Source of the DNA: Antrihabitans stalagmiti
GTDB lineage: Bacteria; Actinomycetota; Actinomycetes; Mycobacteriales; Mycobacteriaceae
NCBI RefSeq assembly: GCF_016482825.1
Contig: NZ_JAEMNV010000003.1
Coordinates: 186,001-250,000, forward strand
DNA: 64,000 nucleotides
Direction: 5' to 3'
Shown here: one piece after another, positions 59,769 to 64,000 of the stretch
Layout of the letters: each line of letters starts with the position of its first letter
How positions within the stretch are numbered: the first letter of the stretch is position 1
Notes under the pieces: model-generated
Database searches by the model: none
The model's input: only the letters and a program-made list of their open reading frames with translations
What the model was told of the DNA's origin: nothing
Translations under genes and position numbers: made by a program

Positions 59769-60695
59769 TTGATCACAAAGAACGCATCGTCACCCGGACG
59801 GTCGCTTGGCGGTCGCCTGACCGGTCGCACCAGCGCCGAGCCTGCGACAGGCGGCGCGGGAACCGTCATGTCCGTCGGCGGCGTCGACCTGCACGTCCGA
59901 GCGGACGGCCCGGTCGACGGACCCACACTGCTGATGCTGCACGGCTTCGGTGCCTCGACGGCATGGTTCGACCAGGTCGTTGCCCGCCTGCCGGAATTCC
60001 GGATCATCCGGGTCGATTTGCTCGGGCACGGCGGTTCCGAACGACCTACTTCCGGCTACGATCCCGAGAGCCAAGGTCGGCTCTATTCGCGTCTGCTCTC
60101 CGAGCTGGACCTGACCGATGTCACGGTTGTCGGCCACTCGATGGGCAGCCTCTTCGGAGTGGCCACGGCCGAGCACAGCACCCGCATTACTCGGCTCGTG
60201 CTGATCGGCGAAGGGCCCGACACGAGCACCGGAACGCTGCCTGCAGGCGAGTGGATCATTCACATCCCGTGGATCGGCCCGATCCTGCAGCACCATGGTC
60301 CTGCGTTCGTCACCAGCCGAGTGGTTCGGCGGGCATTCGCGCCGGGCTTCGACATGACCACAGCATTTGCCAACCCCGGTCAGGGCCTCGACGACGCCCG
60401 CAGTCTGAACCATCCCGCCTTCACCCAATCCATGAAGCAGCGGCAGGCGTGGACCAGACAGCGTGGTCTGGACGCGCGTTTGGCCAATCTCGGTTTGCCG
60501 GCGCTCGTCATCTTCGGCCGAGAGGACCGCTTCTACAACGTGGATGCGGCACTGGCGCGCTACCGGGCAGTGCAAACGATCACGACCACGGCCCTCGAGC
60601 ACGTGGGGCACACACCGATTATCGAGGCGCCCGACCGCGTCGCTGATCTGCTCCGTGAGTTTCTCGACCGAGGAGACACTGCCGGGAACGAGTGA
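59769..60695 (+). CDS. Alpha/beta hydrolase
   Basis: A 308-residue serine hydrolase. LMLHGFGASTAWFDQV is the oxyanion segment, GHSMGS carries the nucleophile, FGREDRFYN the acid and LEHVGHTPIIE the histidine, so the triad is complete. I choose the TTG at 59769 because GAGGAG lies six to eight bases upstream; two ATG codons at 59730 and 59742 have none. The first 40 residues are disordered-looking. Its stop overlaps the ATG of a 48-residue ORF. The substrate is not predictable. Confidence 0.82.
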   Translation: MITKNASSPGRSLGGRLTGRTSAEPATGGAGTVMSVGGVDLHVRADGPVDGPTLLMLHGFGASTAWFDQVVARLPEFRIIRVDLLGHGGSERPTSGYDPESQGRLYSRLLSELDLTDVTVVGHSMGSLFGVATAEHSTRITRLVLIGEGPDTSTGTLPAGEWIIHIPWIGPILQHHGPAFVTSRVVRRAFAPGFDMTTAFANPGQGLDDARSLNHPAFTQSMKQRQAWTRQRGLDARLANLGLPALVIFGREDRFYNVDAALARYRAVQTITTTALEHVGHTPIIEAPDRVADLLREFLDRGDTAGNE

Positions 60696-60841
60696 TGTCG
60701 ACGAAACGTGACCGGGTCGAGCCGGCGGGTCCGAAGCCCGAGGACCTGGACGATCTCATCCGTCAGGTCGCGGCCAGTCGAGGCATCGAGGTCATTGCAC
60801 GGGCCGGACTTGCTACCAGGCTTGCAGCTCAGCAGGACTAG
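60695..60841 (+). CDS. Short ORF coupled to the hydrolase gene
   Basis: An open frame of 48 residues beginning MSTKRDRVEPAGPKPEDLDD and ending with one amphipathic helix (LIRQVAASRGIEVIARAGL). Its ATG overlaps the hydrolase stop (TGATG) and its stop shares bases with the convergent gene (CTAG). Such overlaps are common between real genes here. Composition fits a real small protein, possibly a binding or regulatory tail, but there is no recognisable family. Confidence 0.4.
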   Translation: MSTKRDRVEPAGPKPEDLDDLIRQVAASRGIEVIARAGLATRLAAQQD

Positions 60842-61620
60842 TTCGTTGCCCGCTCGACGACGAGGTCGGCAGTCTGCACGACCAGATCGGGTTGCGAGAA
60901 CTGGATGTAGTGGTCGCTGCCGGTGGCGAAGATTTGGGGAGTGCGGGGAGCCAGGGCGACGAAGGTGTCTTGAGCCTTCTGGTAGCTCTGGTTGAGCGTC
61001 TCTGTCGTCAGTCCGGGAGGCAGCGTCGCTACCGCGAACGGCTCGGTCTTGGTCATGACCGCCACCGGCATGGTGGGTAGCGCGGGAGCGGCCTTCACTT
61101 GCGCGATGCTCGCGTCGATGTCCACGCGCTCGGAGTTCGGACTCTTCATCGATGGCATCGGCATTTGCTCGATCGGTGGGTTCAAGAGCTGGTCGCGATA
61201 GATCGCCCAGGCCGTCGCACCGATCGTCTCCGGCAGCGTCGGGCTGAGCGAATCGACGAAAACAATGCCGCGAACCTGGTCGGGATAGGTCTTGCCGTAC
61301 AGCAGGCTGATGAGCCCACCGAGTGAATGGCCGACCAGAACGTACGGACCAGGGACCTCAGCCGCAGCAAGCGCCGCGTGTAGTTCGGCGACTATGTCGG
61401 CCGCGGTGCGAGGCTGGGGAACCGCTGTGCTGCGGTCGGTCAGCGGCCCGTCACCTTCGTAGCGAATGGTGCCTTCCACGAAATAGTCGAGCAGCTGATC
61501 GGCCAGCCGCAACCAGTGCGCCGCGTGAGTCACCGCTGCAGTCAATTGATCCAGGGTGCTAGCGGGGTGGGCCCGCTCGATCGCGGCGATCACGTCGCGC
61601 AGTGGCGCCTGTCGATCCAT
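60838..61620 (-). CDS. Chimeric alpha/beta hydrolase with a foreign N-terminus
   Basis: A 260-residue frame. From about residue 50 (GTIRYEGDGPLTDRSTAV) it is the middle and end of an actinobacterial alpha/beta hydrolase: PRTAADIVAELHAAL, the nucleophile in VGHSLGG and GSDHYIQF with the histidine. The usual start of such enzymes, including the HG oxyanion strand, is absent. Residues 1-49 instead look like part of an actinobacterial Clp-N/HTH-type regulator (LTAAVTHAAHWLRLADQLL). The gene therefore seems to be an in-frame deletion fusion of two neighbours, with the junction near 61473. It is probably inactive or altered. Twin operators lie just upstream. Confidence 0.65.
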   Translation of the reverse strand: MDRQAPLRDVIAAIERAHPASTLDQLTAAVTHAAHWLRLADQLLDYFVEGTIRYEGDGPLTDRSTAVPQPRTAADIVAELHAALAAAEVPGPYVLVGHSLGGLISLLYGKTYPDQVRGIVFVDSLSPTLPETIGATAWAIYRDQLLNPPIEQMPMPSMKSPNSERVDIDASIAQVKAAPALPTMPVAVMTKTEPFAVATLPPGLTTETLNQSYQKAQDTFVALAPRTPQIFATGSDHYIQFSQPDLVVQTADLVVERATN

Positions 61621-61622
61621 GC

Positions 61623-61670
61623 CGTCAACGATAGGTTGACGATCGTGCCATCGTCAACTATTAGTTGACG
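61623..61670. promoter_or_regulatory. Twin CGTCAAC-N5-GTTGACG operators
   Basis: Two 19-bp sites with identical perfect 7-bp arms at 61623-61641 (centre GATAG) and 61652-61670 (centre TATTA), 29 bp apart. The second extends to a longer symmetry (GTCAACTA-T-TAGTTGAC). They sit between the chimeric hydrolase gene and the flavin monooxygenase gene. No intact regulator gene is next to them. Confidence 0.65.
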
Positions 61671-61728
61671 GCATGGCGGTAGTTCAAAGATGGCTTTCGC
61701 CGACAACGGATCGATCCAGGAGTCACAC

Positions 61729-62937
61729 ATGGAAGCTCGCGAGAACGCCGCGCTTCAGCACGCGAAGACATCGGGCAGGCGGGCGACGGTCGTCGGCGCC
61801 GGCATCGCAGGCTTGGCCGCCGCGTTGCGGCTGCATCAGCAAGGCTGGGACGTCGTCGTCGTCGAACGCGCGCCGACTCGCCGCAGTGGCGGTTACCTGG
61901 TGAACCTGCACGGACCCGGGTATGCCGCCGCCGAGCGACTCGGGTTGATACCGGCACTGACCCCGCGCGATATCGGGTTCTTTACATCGGTCCTTGTCCA
62001 CGCGGACGGACGGGAGAAGTTCAGGATTCCGGCCGCTGTCACCGAGGCTGCTGTCGGGAACCGGGCACTGAGCCTGTTCCGCGGCGACTTGGAGTCGGCG
62101 CTGTACGGCGCGGTTGCCGACCTCGTCGACATCCGTTTCGGCACCACGGTGCAGGCCGTCGCCCCGACCTCCGGGGAAGTCGCGGTCACCCTCAGTGATG
62201 GCGACCGCCTGCAAACCGAACTCCTCGTCGGCGCCGACGGCGTGCACTCCCGAGTCCGCGAGCTCGTATTCGGTGCCGAGCCCGAATACTTCGTGGACCA
62301 GGGCCACATGGTCGGCGCGTTTCCGCTGGAAACAGTTCTCGAGCACTTACCAAAGGGTGTCGGCACCACCTTTATCGGACCCGGACGCACGGCCGCGGTG
62401 ATGAACCTGGGACCTGAACGGTCCTCGGCGTTCTTCACCTACCGCTGCCCCGACCCTGGCACCGAACTGGCACTCGGCGCCGCACCCGCTCTCACCCGAG
62501 CCTTCGGGGATCTCGGAGGCGGTGTCGCCGACGCCCTCCACCAACTCGCGGCCGATCCCGACTCCGCCTACTTCGACTCGGTCGGCCAAATCGTGATGGA
62601 TCGCTGGAGTCACGACCGAGTCGTCCTACTCGGGGACGCAGCATGGTGCGTAACGGTATTCGCCGGCTACGGTGCCGCCTTGGCCCTCGACGGCGCCGAC
62701 CGGCTCGGCGCCGCGCTCGCGGCGAACGGCGACGACATTCCCACCGCACTCGACGCCTGGGAGACGTCGTTGCGCCCGGAAGTACACAAACGACAGGCAT
62801 TGGCCCGGAAAGGAATCAGCCGATTCGCGCCGCCATCACGCACACATGTGTGGGCTGGCGAACTGATGCTCCGCGCCATCCAGCTTCCCGGCATCCGCGG
62901 CCTGGTCCGACGCGCCATCCAGCGCGCCAACAACTAG
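61729..62937 (+). CDS. TetX-like FAD-dependent monooxygenase
   Basis: A 402-residue class A flavin monooxygenase. The FAD motif ATVVGAGIAGLAAAL is at about 19-33, GADGVHSRVR near 172 and the GD motif VVLLGDAAW near 296. The start is the ATG at 61729, six bases after GGAG; an ATG 13 codons upstream has no ribosome site. Overall it resembles TetX and related regulator-controlled monooxygenases, which hydroxylate aromatic or polyketide compounds, but the drug-binding residues cannot be judged by eye. The twin operators upstream should control it. Confidence 0.8.
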   Translation: MEARENAALQHAKTSGRRATVVGAGIAGLAAALRLHQQGWDVVVVERAPTRRSGGYLVNLHGPGYAAAERLGLIPALTPRDIGFFTSVLVHADGREKFRIPAAVTEAAVGNRALSLFRGDLESALYGAVADLVDIRFGTTVQAVAPTSGEVAVTLSDGDRLQTELLVGADGVHSRVRELVFGAEPEYFVDQGHMVGAFPLETVLEHLPKGVGTTFIGPGRTAAVMNLGPERSSAFFTYRCPDPGTELALGAAPALTRAFGDLGGGVADALHQLAADPDSAYFDSVGQIVMDRWSHDRVVLLGDAAWCVTVFAGYGAALALDGADRLGAALAANGDDIPTALDAWETSLRPEVHKRQALARKGISRFAPPSRTHVWAGELMLRAIQLPGIRGLVRRAIQRANN

Positions 62938-63473
62938 TCGGGTGCCACGTTCGGCGACTGAACACCGCGAGTTCGGCGCACAGCAAAGGCTCTGCCCCAA
63001 ATGTGTCACTGAATACGACGGAATCGAATACGCACGGATACCCATAGTCTCCGCGACTTGCGTGTCGTCAACTGCGACAGCGTATTTCGAGGCGAGTCTA
63101 GTTTGAACCGCTTGCGGGGAACGATTACAAGGGATCAGGAGTTGGGACCGCGTGTGTTAATGCTTCCGCGAATCGGGGGGGGCGAGACCGAGGCTGGTCC
63201 TCTTCGCTAGGTCGGTCGCTGCGGTCGCATTCAGCACCAGATGCATGTGCCCTGGTCCTGTGACGGTCGCAGGCAAGATGCAGAACGGACCGTCGCCAGT
63301 CTGAGACGTCAGGAATACCTGACGGAGTTCCCTTGCGGCCCAAGGACGCACTCGTGTCCGCGATCTTTCTGAGAACGCGACCTGCGGTTTTGCTTCCGGA
63401 CCGCAAGATGCGTAACGATTTATTTGAGAAACCGCGAAGCTATTCGAGAACCTGCGACCTACACAACAACCCA
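62938..63473. other. 536-bp region without a clear gene
   Basis: Between the TetX-like gene and dnaB. An open frame of 105 codons on the minus strand (63157-63474) starts inside the dnaB stop (TAATG) but has irregular codon use and no family resemblance, so I do not call it. To the eye the sequence is less GC-rich than its neighbours. No RNA gene, repeat or strong hairpin is evident. Confidence 0.5.
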
Positions 63474-64000
63474 TTACCCCCGCGCCATGTCGACGAAGCG
63501 GCTCAGATGTAGTTGGTGCGCAACGGTAATGGTGGCTGTCGGACCGTTTCGGTGCTTGCCGAGGATGAGGTCGGCTTCACCGCCGCGTGGGTCGTCGCGT
63601 TCGAAGGCGTCGGGGCGGTGCAGCAGGATCACCATGTCGGCGTCCTGCTCGAGTGATCCGGATTCACGAAGGTCGGACACCATGGGGCGCTTGTCCGTTC
63701 GCTGTTCGGGGCCACGGTTCAGCTGACTGATCGCGACGACGGGAACTTCGAGTTCCTTCGCCATCAGCTTGAGGCTTCGCGAGAATTCGGAGACTTCCTG
63801 CTGACGTGATTCGACCTTCTTGCCGGAGGTCATCAGCTGAAGGTAGTCCACCACAATAAGATTCAGGTCGTGCTTTTGTTTGAGTCGCCGCGCCTTCGCC
63901 CGGATTTCCATCATGGTGAGGTTGGGCGAATCGTCGACGAACAGTGGTGCTTCGCTGATTTCGCTCATACGGCGGGCGAGGCGCGTCCAGTCGTCGTCGC
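63474..64000 (-). CDS. dnaB: Replicative DNA helicase, C-terminal part
   Basis: The last 175 codons or so of dnaB; the gene continues past the right edge. The visible part is the RecA-like ATPase domain: LIVVDYLQLM is Walker B, then AISQLNRGPEQRTDKRP, the DnaB-typical SGSLEQDADMVILLHRPDAF and LGKHRNGPT near the end. The final HLSRFVDMARG is usual for actinobacterial DnaB. No intein interrupts the visible portion, although actinobacterial dnaB genes sometimes carry one further upstream. DnaB unwinds DNA at the replication fork. This gene marks the end of the accessory stretch. Confidence 0.93.
   Translation of the reverse strand, partial: DDDWTRLARRMSEISEAPLFVDDSPNLTMMEIRAKARRLKQKHDLNLIVVDYLQLMTSGKKVESRQQEVSEFSRSLKLMAKELEVPVVAISQLNRGPEQRTDKRPMVSDLRESGSLEQDADMVILLHRPDAFERDDPRGGEADLILGKHRNGPTATITVAHQLHLSRFVDMARG

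Noticed and set aside
63157-63474. A 105-codon frame beginning in the dnaB stop codon
   Set aside because: Codon use is irregular for this genome and no similarity is recognised. The TAATG overlap alone is not enough.
63474-64000. An intein in dnaB
   Set aside because: The visible 175 codons are continuous helicase sequence without splice motifs; upstream parts are outside the window.

Overview
This window looks like chromosomal DNA of a high-GC, mycolic-acid-type actinobacterium, most probably Rhodococcus or a close relative (inference). The reasons are a DnaB tail of actinobacterial type at the right edge, a wax ester synthase/DGAT, AlkB, several Baeyer-Villiger-type flavin monooxygenases (BVMOs), a latex-clearing protein, a rifampicin monooxygenase, and about a dozen TetR regulators, many divergent from one catabolic gene. 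Coding is dense on both strands. Many genes overlap by ATGA, GTGA or TTGA. I saw no rRNA, tRNA, CRISPR array, transposase or phage gene.

Layout. 1-2.4 kb: the start of an ABC1/UbiB-type kinase, a DoxX-like membrane protein, two overlapping TetR genes and a free-standing DUF4873 protein. 2.6-8.2 kb: a five-gene oxygenase operon made of two AurF-like diiron proteins (the first has lost four of seven metal ligands), a BVMO-type enzyme, an SDR and an FAD/2Fe-2S reductase. 8.2-12.8 kb: a divergent pair of a TrkA-type RCK protein and an NhaP2-type antiporter, a GGDEF-EAL protein and a VOC protein. 12.9-17.6 kb: a coupled four-gene operon of P450, SDR, alpha/beta hydrolase and BVMO, divergent from a TetR. 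Chemically this could form a hydroxylation, ketone, ester, cleavage route. 18.5-21.2 kb: AlkB followed by a BVMO-like enzyme.

21.3-28.0 kb: a DUF1059 protein, an epoxide-hydrolase-like enzyme, a TetR divergent from an Lcp rubber oxygenase, a rifampicin monooxygenase preceded by a 19-bp rifamycin-associated element, a DUF2945 protein and an iron-sulfur photolyase. 28.1-36.5 kb: small regulator/enzyme pairs (TetR with SRPBCC, P450, methyltransferase, FAD-linked oxidase with two TetRs, SnoaL-like protein, acetyltransferase). 35.9-39.5 kb: two membrane proteins with a DUF2867 protein, and a NarL-type two-component pair behind a 48-residue membrane ORF. 39.5-48.9 kb: a TetR/secreted lipase pair with a readable promoter and operator, a DJ-1-like protein, secreted proteins, an FAD oxidase/membrane protein/TetR set, an MFS-MarR operon and an ACT-domain protein.

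49-54.4 kb: TetR, WS/DGAT, a PucR-type regulator and a desaturase fused to its own reductase. 54.5-62.9 kb: a DHFR-like protein/TetR pair, a monoacylglycerol-lipase-like enzyme, AraC, a lipoprotein, TetR with an alpha/beta hydrolase, a chimeric hydrolase gene and a TetX-like monooxygenase behind twin operators. 63.5 kb to the end: the C-terminal part of dnaB.

Two dispersed intergenic repeat families are visible: a strong palindrome of about 40 bp in four copies (24.5, 41.8, 46.4 and 54.5 kb), always just after stop codons, and a longer element of about 57 bp in two copies (12.9 and 34.1 kb). Overall this is an accessory oxygenase island with tightly local regulation. Coordinates and starts come from reading the sequence. 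Family calls come from recognised motifs and were not tested by a database search.
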